Shown here in pieces: positions 1-7,647 of a DNA stretch of 32,347 nucleotides (the first letter of the stretch is position 1; each line of letters opens with the position of its first letter). Origin of the DNA: Deltaproteobacteria bacterium (GTDB taxonomy: Bacteria > Bdellovibrionota_B > Oligoflexia > Oligoflexales > Bog-1112); contig CANJLI010000023.1 of the NCBI GenBank assembly GCA_947475005.1, forward strand, positions 1-32,347. Reading direction: 5' to 3'. Position numbers and translations under genes: made by a program. Under the pieces are notes generated by a model. The model was given only the letters and a program-made list of their open reading frames with translations, was not told where the DNA came from and ran no database searches.

Positions 1-45
1 AACGCAACCAAGAGCGATTGTCCATGACGAGAATTGTGTTTGCGT

Positions 46-232
46 TTTGAGAGAGACGGGGGGATCCGACCGTCGCGCCGGCCTTCCCGCTGCCATCTTT
101 GCCTTCATGCACCGTTCTCCCATTGCGAGGCAAGGAGGGTTTGGGCAACCGCGCAGCTGGTGCCCAAGAAAAGAAAAGAAAAGAAAAGAAAAGAAAAGAA
201 AAGAAAAGAAAAAACAACTACCTGGGTAGTTG
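46..232 (+). repeat. Dispersed repeat copy A with (AAAAG)9 satellite and terminal palindrome
   Basis: This is one of three copies in the window (others at 19492-20098 and, reversed, 32067-32347). Reading on the plus strand it has a diverged body (about 46-112), a small hairpin around TTGC-GAG-GCAA (about 125-133), a hairpin with stem TTGGGCA/TGCCCAA (about 141-167), nine A/G pentamers (166-210) and the palindrome CAACTACC-TG-GGTAGTTG (215-232). The order matches the other copies. Short reading frames across it follow the satellite and are not credible genes. The rest of 1-348 shows nothing further that I can support. Confidence 0.85.
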
Positions 233-348
233 CGTTGGGAAACTAAATGTAAAATTTTTATTTTTCAGTTGAAGCGGGATAATTTTGGATGAATCTAAAA
301 GGAGTATTGCACCATATTTTATATCCAATATGTAGAGTCAGGGCATAT

Positions 349-813
349 TCATGATAGAGTAGCGCTTAACATCCAAATAGCTTTGTCATGAGCATGTAAT
401 CTTGAAACGAGAAGGTCTGCGCTTGCTTCATCTCCCTTCGATTGGAAAAGTTTGATTAGATCTTTTGCGAGATCGGCCATTGTTTGATGGTCGGATAAAA
501 GGGAGGTGAGCATCTCGCGAGACTTGCATGGTTTGGTAGATTCTTTAATATCAGCCACTTTACTAAATTGTGAAAAACTCCCCAATGCTAAAAAGCCTAC
601 TTTTCTAACCCGCTCTGCCAGTTCATCGACTGCATCTTGAAGATCTTTGTATTGATCTTCAAGTAAATTATGATACGAATAAAAATGTTCCCCCGTTATA
701 TTCCAATGAAAATTTTGTGTTTTTAGTAATAGAAGATAAGTGCTTGCAAGATATCGATTGAGCCCATTGGCTATGGGTTCAGCTTTTTTCCTATCCAGTG
801 TACGTGCAGACAT
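349..813 (-). CDS. dps: Dps-family DNA-protecting ferritin
   Basis: This is a Dps mini-ferritin of 154 residues, typical for the family. Such proteins form dodecamers that oxidise and store iron with peroxide and protect DNA in the cytoplasm. The hallmark region is clear: 'NFHWNITGEHFYSYHNLL' followed by 'LEDQYKDLQDAVDELAERV', holding the His, Asp and Glu residues that build the inter-subunit ferroxidase site. A longer reading starts at 843, but the ATG at 811-813 has a good Shine-Dalgarno sequence (GAAGGGAG) just upstream, so I chose it. The gene stands alone, with argP upstream on the same strand. A TATACT-like box lies near 863-868 on the minus strand without a good -35, so I do not call a promoter. 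The family assignment is firm; an in vivo role in oxidative or stationary-phase stress is inferred from the family. Confidence 0.93.
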   Translation of the reverse strand: MSARTLDRKKAEPIANGLNRYLASTYLLLLKTQNFHWNITGEHFYSYHNLLEDQYKDLQDAVDELAERVRKVGFLALGSFSQFSKVADIKESTKPCKSREMLTSLLSDHQTMADLAKDLIKLFQSKGDEASADLLVSRLHAHDKAIWMLSATLS

Positions 814-886
814 ATCAACTCCCTTCAAAAAATTCTCTACCAATAAGGTCTGATAAATCTAGTATACTGGATAGGTAACAAACAGA

Positions 887-1813
887 CTAATGAGTGGGTG
901 TTTGCCTTTCTTGCGGCCTTAACACTTGCTGTGCGTGCCCCATCATAGCCTTTGCGAGCGCTTCCATGGAGTGGCTAATCCATTCCCATTGATGCCAGTA
1001 CAGAGGGACTTCTATGTTTTTGCCCGGTGTGAGATCCACAAGTGTGCCTCGTTGTAACGCATCTTCAATGTGCAACTCAGGCATCAACCCATAGGCATTG
1101 CCTTGTAGAATCATCTGCGTAAAGGCAACACTATCCGGTACGATGTGATGGACAAACGCTTCCTGGCCTAAAAAACGGATATGTAACCCATCATTTCGAT
1201 CAAAAATCACAGCAGGAGCTGACAAGAGAGCCTTGTTACGTGCAGCGGTGCGAAAATAACTTTCTGCAAATGCAGGAGTCGATACACATAAATAACGCAT
1301 GGTACCGAGACGGTGCATCACGTGCCCAAGAATGGGTTTGTGATAGGAGGTAATACAGGCCTCTACTTTTCCTTGCTTGAGCAGGTCTACAGTTAGATCT
1401 TGGTCCTCGGGAAAAAACTCACACTGCAATGGACTCGTTTGCAACACCGTAGAAAGAGCGGGGATGACCCAGGAGGAAAGGGAATCTCGGTTCACTGCAA
1501 TTCGAAAATGTTGTTGGTGACGCTCTAACGCAAGATTCTCCTCCACCCAACTCTCTTCCAATGATTTCATACGTTGGTAATGCGCTACTATTTTTTCCCC
1601 CATCTCCGTTAATTTTGGAGGTGAGGTACGTAACAGAAGTTTCTGTTGGATCATGCTTTCGAGCTGTTTAAGCCGTTGAGAAATAGCAGATTGGGTTACC
1701 CGCAATGTTTTGGCTGCTTGCTCAAAATTGCCTAATTTGGCAACGAAATATAAGGCTTCAAATGACTTGTATTCAAAGGAGAACTCAATTCGTTTCTTGT
1801 CACTTTTATTCAT
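887..1813 (-). CDS. argP: LysR-family regulator, ArgP-like
   Basis: This 308-residue LysR-type regulator has an N-terminal winged HTH ('NFEQAAKTLRVTQSAISQRL', about residues 30-50) and a C-terminal effector-binding domain. Over the HTH and linker the sequence most resembles ArgP/IciA/LysG, which sense lysine or arginine and control exporters (ArgO/LysE) and lysine metabolism. The start is the ATG at 1811-1813; its ribosome site is weak. The gene is divergent from the B3/B4-domain gene at 1931 across 117 AT-rich bases, the classic arrangement in which a LysR protein regulates its divergent neighbour. No lysE/argO is visible in the window, so the target here may be the B3/B4 gene. The LysR family is certain; the ArgP subgroup is likely but could be a relative with another effector. 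Confidence 0.8.
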   Translation of the reverse strand: MNKSDKKRIEFSFEYKSFEALYFVAKLGNFEQAAKTLRVTQSAISQRLKQLESMIQQKLLLRTSPPKLTEMGEKIVAHYQRMKSLEESWVEENLALERHQQHFRIAVNRDSLSSWVIPALSTVLQTSPLQCEFFPEDQDLTVDLLKQGKVEACITSYHKPILGHVMHRLGTMRYLCVSTPAFAESYFRTAARNKALLSAPAVIFDRNDGLHIRFLGQEAFVHHIVPDSVAFTQMILQGNAYGLMPELHIEDALQRGTLVDLTPGKNIEVPLYWHQWEWISHSMEALAKAMMGHAQQVLRPQERQTPTH

Positions 1814-1930
1814 ATATTCAAACCATTGTGTTTTTATATTAGTTTTTCTACTTAAATATAAATCTATTTAATTATACTACTATAATATACGGGGCTATAT
1901 TGCATCTGATTTTAAAAAGGAGACTCATAT
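1814..1930 (+). promoter_or_regulatory. AT-rich divergent control region of argP and the B3/B4 gene
   Basis: These 117 bases are strongly AT-rich. A perfect TATAAT lies at 1881-1886, suitably placed for the rightward gene, but its -35 (ATAAAT at 17-bp spacing) is poor, which fits an activator-dependent promoter. A strong ribosome site AAGGAG (1917-1922) precedes the ATG at 1931. A LysR operator (T-N11-A dyad) would be expected here by family knowledge; I cannot single one out among the many AT-rich dyads. Confidence 0.4.
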
Positions 1931-2632
1931 ATGTTTACCGTTGACCCCAAAATCTTTGAGGCCCATCCCAATTTACGCGTTGCTGTGATTCACGCACAAG
2001 GCTGTAGCAACATGGAGGATGCCAGTGCGCAGGAAGCCAGAGAACGGTTGTCTCGCCTTACGCTCTCGCTCCAGGAAAAGCTACAAGGCCTGTCTTTTGA
2101 GGAATATGTGCCCATTACCTGCTGGCGACAGGCGTACAAAAAATTCGGAGCCACTCCGAAAAAGCACCTGTGTTCTCTCGAGAACCTCTACAAATCGGTG
2201 GCGCAAAAAGGAGAAATTCGTTCGATCAATAAGTTGGTGGATATTTATAATATGGTGTCGTTGCAACATGGCTTTACCATGGGAGCCGATGACCTTTCCA
2301 AAATCGCAGGACGGATCACCTTAGGCTATGCATCAGGCCAATTGCCTTTTACCCCATTGGGGAGCACTGAATCGAGCTTTCCGTCCAAAGGGGAAGTGGT
2401 GTATGCGGATGAACAAAAGGTACTATGCCGACGCTGGAATTGGCGTGAGTGTGAAGAGTCCAAGCTAGGAACCGAGACCCAAGATGTGCTGTTTTACATC
2501 GAGGATCTTTGGGCGTCAGATGCATCGTTGCTAGAAAAAGCGGTGACCCACTTGGTGGAGTTGCTGGAAGAGCTAGCTGGTTGTACGAGCATTACCCACG
2601 CGATTCTAACGGCCTCTTCTTCTACCAGTTAA
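1931..2632 (+). CDS. Free-standing B3/B4 (tRNA-binding/editing-like) domain protein
   Basis: This 233-residue protein is almost entirely one B3/B4 domain, the module that in the beta subunit of phenylalanyl-tRNA synthetase hydrolyses mischarged Tyr-tRNA(Phe). Recognisable stretches are 'CWRQAYKKFGATPKKH' (about 73-88), 'SINKLVDIYNMVSL' (about 100-113) and the C-terminal 'WNWRECEESKLGTETQDVLFYIEDL' region, of which only short pieces are quoted here. Stand-alone members (COG3382 type) are widespread, and their substrates are mostly unknown. The gene has a strong AAGGAG ribosome site and is divergent from argP, which hints at control by an amino acid signal. A deacylase acting on aminoacyl-tRNA or a related aminoacyl ester is plausible but inferred. 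There is no signal peptide, so it is probably cytoplasmic. Confidence 0.8.
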   Translation: MFTVDPKIFEAHPNLRVAVIHAQGCSNMEDASAQEARERLSRLTLSLQEKLQGLSFEEYVPITCWRQAYKKFGATPKKHLCSLENLYKSVAQKGEIRSINKLVDIYNMVSLQHGFTMGADDLSKIAGRITLGYASGQLPFTPLGSTESSFPSKGEVVYADEQKVLCRRWNWRECEESKLGTETQDVLFYIEDLWASDASLLEKAVTHLVELLEELAGCTSITHAILTASSSTS

Positions 2633-2724
2633 CTTTCTGCTAGAAAATAATTGAACATATACCGGTTTGATTTTATTGGGGTATAGCCGTATTTACGGCA
2701 ACTTTCATTCGTGGGGGTGAGTTA

Positions 2725-3153
2725 ATGCAACAGCATATTTATTCTTTTTTAGTGGGCACTTTTCTGAGCAGTATGACGGTGATTTGTGCAGAACAGCCAC
2801 AAAGACTTCCTATTTCAGGGATAACCCGCATTATCGTCTATCGAGCGACCGAAAAAGTATTTCTTATAAATGAAAAGAACTCAACTAGTTGGGCTGAACT
2901 CAATTATGATGAAGCTAAAAAAAAATACAAATCGAAGCTTCATTATGTTGGATTTTCTGGAAAAGAGCCCCCTCAGCCAGAAGAAAGCGATGGCAGTTCT
3001 AATTCCTCTCCCTGCGAATTAGATCCTGTACCAAAAGGGTTTACCAAGCCCATTTGTGCCCGTGCGTTTGCACGGAGGCATCTGTTCGTAGCCACTGGGA
3101 ATGCAATTTATATTTTTGCTCGAAAGAACCCAGAAATGAGTTCAGCTCAGTAA
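2725..3153 (+). CDS. Small exported protein of unknown function
   Basis: This 142-residue protein matches no family I recognise. It begins with a likely signal peptide (hydrophobic 'SFLVGTFLSSMTVICA', cleavage near residue 22), so it is probably periplasmic or secreted. The middle has a Pro/Glu/Ser-rich linker ('PPQPEESDGSSNSSPCELDP') and two cysteines flank it, possibly forming a disulfide. A GGGGGTGAG ribosome site lies upstream of the ATG at 2725. The gene converges with the Hsp70-like gene, and the two reading frames overlap by 12 bases (3142-3153). It is separated from the B3/B4 gene by 92 bases containing a small GCCGT/ACGGC hairpin near 2687-2700 without a T-run. Confidence 0.6.
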   Translation: MQQHIYSFLVGTFLSSMTVICAEQPQRLPISGITRIIVYRATEKVFLINEKNSTSWAELNYDEAKKKYKSKLHYVGFSGKEPPQPEESDGSSNSSPCELDPVPKGFTKPICARAFARRHLFVATGNAIYIFARKNPEMSSAQ

Positions 3154-4425
3154 AATCTCCTGTGCCCGATCTCCCAATCCCCGAATGATGGAGTGGAAGT
3201 GTTGGTACTGACTTAACTTCTCTGCTCCGAATCGAGTGGCGAGTTCATGAATCACAGCAGGGTACTTGGCGGTTCCCCCCGTACAGCAAACGATATCGAT
3301 ATCGGAAAATCGCAAGTTTGCCTTTTGGACTGTGTCATCACAGGCAGCAAAAATCTCTTCGACCACCGTTTTGCTGGCTTGAAAGAAATCTGTGCGGCTT
3401 ACTGGTTCTTCGATTTCGATGCCTGGATATTCGAATCGGAAAAGATGGGTGTCCGCCAGTGAAATCGCCTTTTTCGTGTCCTCGATGGCTCGAAAAATCG
3501 GAAATCCTAAGCGCTCTTCTACCAATACCACAAGCTGCTGCACGAATTTTTTATCTTCGGGGGCAGGGGCCCACCGCTCCACATCCTTAAAGAAGGAAAG
3601 AGTGTCTTGCTGTGCCAAAAAGGCAATGTCTGCAGGGGAGCATAGTTTTTTGAGCAAGCTTCTTGGCATGTGCAGGGGATTGCGGCCCAAGGGATGCTGA
3701 TAAGTTACATCTGCTCCGAAATGAGGGCTGATCTTGTGCTGCATCAGACTACCATCTACAGCATCTCCAGCGCGTGAGATTCCTCCGATGGCAAGTACAT
3801 CTTCCTTGCGAAAGCGATCAGGCCCCAGTTCTAGTACTGTAAAGTCACTGGTACCGCCTCCGAAGTCAGCGATGAGTACCTTTTTCTTCGAGGTGAGGGT
3901 GTGTCGGAATTCAGAGGCAGCAGCCAAAGGCTCTGCAAGAAAATGAACCTCCGTAAAGCCCGCTACCTGCGCAGCAGCTGTCAATCGCTGCTCTGCCAGC
4001 TTGTCTTCATCGGGATTGGTGGAGAAGATGGCAGGCCGACCGAGTACCACGCGAGAGATATCTTGGCCACATTGGCGACAGGCAATCTCGCGAAAGTGTT
4101 TCAAGAACAAGGCGATCAAATCGATAATCGTATAGAAGCGCCCGTCGATCTGGGTTCCCAAAAAAGTAGCGTCAGGGAGGTGCTTCTTGAGAGATCGCAG
4201 CAGGCGGCCCTCAGGGGCCCATTCTGTGCACTGATCGATGGCCTGGGCCCCGAAGGCCCAGCCTTGGTTGCCCCGCGTAAAAAGTACGCTGCGCATCACC
4301 GTGGGGTCATCTGCTAGGGGGTCTACGACCAAGGGGGCGGCTACTTCTTCTCGAGACGCAATGGTGACCAGAGAGTTGGAGGTACCAAAATCGATGGCAC
4401 ACATCCAAGGGGAGGTGGGAGACAT
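3142..4425 (-). CDS. Hsp70-family protein, YegD-like
   Basis: This 427-residue actin-fold ATPase is of the Hsp70 superfamily. It shows the phosphate-1 loop 'CAIDFGTSNSLV' near the N-terminus, the phosphate-2 loop 'ADFGGGTSDFTVLEL' (about 187-201) and the adenosine motif 'CCTGGTAKYPAV' close to the C-terminus. It is much shorter than DnaK and has no room for the peptide-binding domain, as in E. coli YegD. The function of YegD-like proteins is poorly known; ATP-dependent chaperone-like activity is inferred from the fold only. The start ATG has a GAAGGAT ribosome site. It lies 18 bases downstream of the RNA methyltransferase gene on the same strand and is probably co-transcribed with it. Its end overlaps the convergent gene by 12 bases, so there is no separate terminator between them. 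Confidence 0.85.
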   Translation of the reverse strand: MSPTSPWMCAIDFGTSNSLVTIASREEVAAPLVVDPLADDPTVMRSVLFTRGNQGWAFGAQAIDQCTEWAPEGRLLRSLKKHLPDATFLGTQIDGRFYTIIDLIALFLKHFREIACRQCGQDISRVVLGRPAIFSTNPDEDKLAEQRLTAAAQVAGFTEVHFLAEPLAAASEFRHTLTSKKKVLIADFGGGTSDFTVLELGPDRFRKEDVLAIGGISRAGDAVDGSLMQHKISPHFGADVTYQHPLGRNPLHMPRSLLKKLCSPADIAFLAQQDTLSFFKDVERWAPAPEDKKFVQQLVVLVEERLGFPIFRAIEDTKKAISLADTHLFRFEYPGIEIEEPVSRTDFFQASKTVVEEIFAACDDTVQKANLRFSDIDIVCCTGGTAKYPAVIHELATRFGAEKLSQYQHFHSIIRGLGDRAQEILLS

Positions 4426-4443
4426 GACAGATCCTTCATCGTG

Positions 4444-5580
4444 TTAATAGATCTCATATATCAGCAGTAAGACGGGGATACTTCCGTTCACCAAAGGTAC
4501 TTTTCGTTTGGGTTTGAGTCCGATGGATTTCCAAGGGGACTCAGCAGAGACAAGAAGGGCAACGGTCCACCCTTTGTAAGCTTTTTTGAGATGGTCCCCA
4601 ATTTTTTCGTAAAAGGCATCGAGCCCATCTGCAGCCTGCATACGATCCCCATAGGGCAGGTTGCTTATCATGAGGCCTTCGGGGCATGGGGCCACAGTGT
4701 CAAAGAAGTTGTCTACACTACAGGTCAAATATCGTTCTACACGAGCCCGTAGTGCGGTTTCACGGGTGAGGGTGACCGAGTCAGAGGAAATATCAGAGGC
4801 ATAAATCGGACAGGTCAATTCAGATTTTTTTCCCTCTCGCAGGTCATGTTGGACCTGTTGCCAGAGGGCACGATCGAAGTTTTTCAATCGCTCAAAGGCA
4901 AAGCCATCTTTTTTACGATGAATCAGACAGGCTTTCCCCAATGCCATCATCGCAGCTTCGATTACGATGGTTCCGCTGCCGCACATGGGGTCATACAAAG
5001 GCGTGGAGCCGTCATATCCCACGGCTCGCAGTACGGTAGCCGCTACGGTTTCCTTCAGGGGTGCCATGTGCCCAGGTAGGCGATAGCCCCGCTTGTGCAA
5101 GGTATCCCCGGAGGTACGAATGCTCACGGTGGCTCTACCGTTCTCGAGCCAAATGCAGATCAATACATCTGGGTCCTCTACATCCGCGTGTGGGATTGGC
5201 AATCCGTGGTGTTGGAAGTGCTCCTGCATGGCTTGACGGGTACGCTTGCTGAGCTCAGGCGGAGTCCACTCTGGGTGGTTGCTCACGTAGGCATCGATGC
5301 GAAAGGTCTTTGTTGGGTCAAATAACTCGCGCCATTTGATTCGTTGGACCTGGCTAAAAAGCATCCGGTCATCTTTGGCTGCAAATGACTTAATGATCCA
5401 AAATAGGTGACTGGCTGTGGTAATTTGCAAATGAAATTTATAAAAAGATTCTAAATCAGGTACTTCAAAATATACAGCGCGAAAACCCAGCTTGTCTACT
5501 GTTGCCCCTAGACTTTCCCCTTCTTGGGCCAAAATCGTTTTGGTTTCCTCTGGGCATGTTGCCACTAGTTTCCATGTCAT
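4444..5580 (-). CDS. THUMP-domain class I RNA methyltransferase (RlmL/Trm14 type)
   Basis: The 378-residue protein has the layout of the RlmL N-terminal half: a ferredoxin-like/THUMP region (about 1-160, containing 'GRATVSIRTSGDTLHKRGYR') and a Rossmann methyltransferase domain with the SAM motif 'LYDPMCGSGTIVIEAA' and the catalytic motif 'SNLPYG'. The usual form is NPPY; here the second position is Leu, a conservative variant. E. coli RlmL makes m2G2445 in 23S rRNA, and archaeal Trm14 makes m2G6 in tRNA. Which target applies here cannot be read from sequence. The RlmK half of the E. coli fusion is absent, as in most bacteria. I chose the ATG at 5578-5580 with an AGGGTGG site upstream; a GTG three codons earlier is possible. 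It heads a two-gene operon with the Hsp70-like gene. Confidence 0.85.
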   Translation of the reverse strand: MTWKLVATCPEETKTILAQEGESLGATVDKLGFRAVYFEVPDLESFYKFHLQITTASHLFWIIKSFAAKDDRMLFSQVQRIKWRELFDPTKTFRIDAYVSNHPEWTPPELSKRTRQAMQEHFQHHGLPIPHADVEDPDVLICIWLENGRATVSIRTSGDTLHKRGYRLPGHMAPLKETVAATVLRAVGYDGSTPLYDPMCGSGTIVIEAAMMALGKACLIHRKKDGFAFERLKNFDRALWQQVQHDLREGKKSELTCPIYASDISSDSVTLTRETALRARVERYLTCSVDNFFDTVAPCPEGLMISNLPYGDRMQAADGLDAFYEKIGDHLKKAYKGWTVALLVSAESPWKSIGLKPKRKVPLVNGSIPVLLLIYEIY

Positions 5581-5770
5581 CGCGACCACCCTACTTCAAT
5601 AGACTGAATTTACTTTAATTTTTGCTCCTTCCACCTTTTGTATGGCGTAGGAAAGAGAGCCTCCCGGTGTATCACACTCCGCTGTCTTTGCAAAGGGCTG
5701 CGAGGTCTTTTCCGCGGATGGGGCTCCATTTTACGCCCTAGTAGAAAAATTCATCTATGAAACAGCGTCC

Positions 5771-5799
5771 TTGACCTTCCCATCGATTCTGGGTATGAA
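5771..5799 (+). promoter_or_regulatory. Candidate sigma-70 promoter of tRNA-Asn
   Basis: TTGACC (5771-5776), 17 bases of spacer, then TATGAA (5794-5799). Transcription would start about 10 bases before the mature tRNA 5' end. The remainder of 5581-5770 shows no gene that I can support. Confidence 0.45.
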
Positions 5800-5816
5800 G
5801 GGGTTCTGCTTTTCGA

Positions 5817-5892
5817 TCCTCAGTAGCTCAGTTGGTAGAGCAGGTGGCTGTTAACCACCTGGTCGGCGGTTCGAGTCCGTCCTGAGGAGCCA
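5817..5892 (+). tRNA. tRNA-Asn (anticodon GTT)
   Basis: This is a full 76-base cloverleaf. The acceptor arm TCCTCAG (5817-5823) pairs with CTGAGGA (5882-5888), followed by discriminator G and an encoded CCA (5890-5892). The anticodon stem GGTGG/CCACC encloses loop CTGTTAA with GTT at 5850-5852. The T loop TTCGAGT sits on a 5-bp stem. Its last 12 bases (5881-5892) recur at 11718-11729 as part of a 90-bp direct repeat, so the gene is the attachment site of the adjacent integrated element and was left intact by the insertion. Confidence 0.97.
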
Positions 5893-5970
5893 TTCTTTTT
5901 CTATCTAACTATCCAATTTTATTGGCAAAATCGAGCCAAAATGTGCACCGGCTGGTTCTGCCGGTGCAAA
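5881..5970 (+). repeat. attL: direct repeat, tRNA-side copy
   Basis: It starts with the last 12 bases of tRNA-Asn and runs 90 bases, to the end of a hairpin TGCACCGGC/GCCGGTGCA (9-bp stem, 7-base loop, 5944-5968). Compared by eye with 11718-11807 it differs at seven positions and has no gaps. A T-run directly follows the tRNA CCA and may terminate its transcript. Confidence 0.88.
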
Positions 5971-5983
5971 GGCAATATATTCA

Positions 5984-6295
5984 GTGAGATGCCTCCGAAT
6001 CAAATTCCCCATCAGCGAATTATCTTTACTTGAAGAAGCCGTTCAACGCTTCAATGATTATTCAGCCTATCTCGATGACATCAAAATTAAACATCACAAA
6101 GAATATCAAGTACTACAAATCCCTGTAGCTGAATCAGCTCTTTTCATAGAGAGTTTTATCGATCATTTTCCGAGGTTTTCAAAAGAGAGGCTGCGCAAGG
6201 ATCTCATTAAAGCGACCGAGGCATATTTGGTAGAAGAGCCTGGAAACTTGCCCGCAAGCAAGTCTCTCGAAATTCTCAAATCTCTAGTTTTTTGA
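5984..6295 (+). CDS. Hypothetical 103-residue protein of the integrated element
   Basis: I do not recognise this reading frame. It is hydrophilic and mostly helical in character ('SELSLLEEAVQRF', 'SKERLRKDLIKATEAYLVEE'), with no signal peptide. It would start with GTG at 5984 without a clear ribosome site, and its end overlaps the convergent integrase gene by 20 bases. Its amino acid composition looks more like a real protein than the other chance frames in the element. Its place between attL and the integrase is where excisionase or small accessory genes are often found, but nothing in it shows that role. The gene may be real with a later start, or absent. Confidence 0.4.
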   Translation: MRCLRIKFPISELSLLEEAVQRFNDYSAYLDDIKIKHHKEYQVLQIPVAESALFIESFIDHFPRFSKERLRKDLIKATEAYLVEEPGNLPASKSLEILKSLVF

Positions 6296-7580
6296 TGCCA
6301 CTTCGGGCTTCTGATCTTTGCTTCTGGGAAGCTCGGACAATGGCTTGGTGGATGTGTACGTAACGCTCGATTACAGCAAGGGAGCTGTGCCCCAGCCAAA
6401 GCCTAGCTAGATTGTGATCACCGGTTAGCCCAATCAGATTGGTGGCACAGCTGTGTCGACAGCAGTGCCAGCTGCGATACTGTAGATCAAGAGCCTGATA
6501 GGCATATTGCAGATGTCGAGTCGAGGTGGATTTATCGATTCCTTCGAATAGAGCATAATTTGATGGATTCTCCCCCCACTTGCGTTTATCTAGTCTATCG
6601 ATCTGCTTGTTGTATAACTCCACCAGCTCTCTCCAAAGACTTTTGTCAGTGATCACTACAACCCGTGAATGTTTTTCTGCAATCTTTTTTCGACCTTTCA
6701 GAGGCTTGCGTGAAATGCTTCCATCTTCATTTCGTAACCCCCTTGTTTCGTGGGCTGGCTGTGAGGCGAGAACAATGTATCCATAATGTTCGATCTCGTA
6801 TCTCTTTAGAAGCCGTTGCAGGGACTCATGCTGGGGGCTGCCTTGATAAATATCCTGTAGCGACAATCCAAGGCCTTCGTTAAATCGAAGTCCTGTGTAG
6901 TAAAGAAGTCTATAAAATGTGGCCTCTAGTGTATGGCTTGTTTTTCTTAAAAACTCATATACAGAATGCATTTCAGGCTCAGATATCACATCATCTATAG
7001 AACGCTCATTAAGCTGATAGCTGGGGAATTTCTCACAGAGGATCAGCTTGTGAATAATTTTATCTTGGTAGAGTTGGCGCATAAACGTATTCAGCGCTTT
7101 AATACAATGATTTTTAGCTCCGTAGGAAATGAGTTTGTTCGGTTGCTTGATGAGGCAGGCCTTGGTCTCAAGCCAATCCCTAAAGTTTTCATAAAGATCT
7201 GGCCAAAAATCGATGTTGTTACACTTGGCTTCCATCAAGAAATAATGCAGGACGTAGTAGCGCAGATAATGAATATTGTTTTTGTAACTATTTGGTGCTT
7301 TTCGGCGCTGACGAGTTGCATATTGATTCAATAGTGAGTGGAAATTGTAGAATTCCTTCTCCCATCTTGTTCGTTTCTCTAACCTAACTTGCAGACTTTC
7401 ATATTCTGCATCAAGAATTTTAATCGCTGTATCTGCTTCCTCAGGGGTGAGGAGATCCCGCCCGAACCGCTTTCGAATATATTCCTTTGATAATCGGACT
7501 CTTTTCCCCTGATCTTTGTCGTAATATAGAAATGAAAAGTAGTGAGTACCATCGCTATTTTTTCGCAACTCCTTACGCAT
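6276..7580 (-). CDS. Tyrosine recombinase (site-specific integrase)
   Basis: This 434-residue phage-type integrase has an N-terminal Arm/SAM-like region (about 1-190) and a C-terminal catalytic domain with the full active set: R232 in 'YTGLRFNEG', H372 and R375 in 'WHCCRHSCATNL', H398 in 'LGHSSLAV' and nucleophile Y407 in 'IERYVH'. It cuts and rejoins DNA through a 3'-phosphotyrosine bond and should recombine the element with tRNA-Asn. I prefer the ATG at 7578-7580 because GGAG lies eight bases upstream; a TTG four codons earlier is possible. The gene sits beside attL, as usual for tRNA-integrating elements, and reads toward the tRNA. All catalytic residues are present, so it may still be active. 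Confidence 0.95.
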   Translation of the reverse strand: MRKELRKNSDGTHYFSFLYYDKDQGKRVRLSKEYIRKRFGRDLLTPEEADTAIKILDAEYESLQVRLEKRTRWEKEFYNFHSLLNQYATRQRRKAPNSYKNNIHYLRYYVLHYFLMEAKCNNIDFWPDLYENFRDWLETKACLIKQPNKLISYGAKNHCIKALNTFMRQLYQDKIIHKLILCEKFPSYQLNERSIDDVISEPEMHSVYEFLRKTSHTLEATFYRLLYYTGLRFNEGLGLSLQDIYQGSPQHESLQRLLKRYEIEHYGYIVLASQPAHETRGLRNEDGSISRKPLKGRKKIAEKHSRVVVITDKSLWRELVELYNKQIDRLDKRKWGENPSNYALFEGIDKSTSTRHLQYAYQALDLQYRSWHCCRHSCATNLIGLTGDHNLARLWLGHSSLAVIERYVHIHQAIVRASQKQRSEARSGIKKLEI

Positions 7581-7647
7581 CTCTTTCTCCAAAATTTGTG
7601 TACTTATTTAAAATTACAGACAATTTTTGTTACACGTTTCCTTGGGC

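Noticed and set aside
166-210. CRISPR array or phase-variable coding repeat
   Set aside because: The A/G pentamers have no spacers and lie outside any supported gene; they are a simple satellite within a dispersed repeat.
5941-5970. Terminator for the integrase transcript at the attL hairpin
   Set aside because: The 9-bp stem is strong, but it is not followed by a proper T-run on the minus strand; only short, interrupted T stretches follow.
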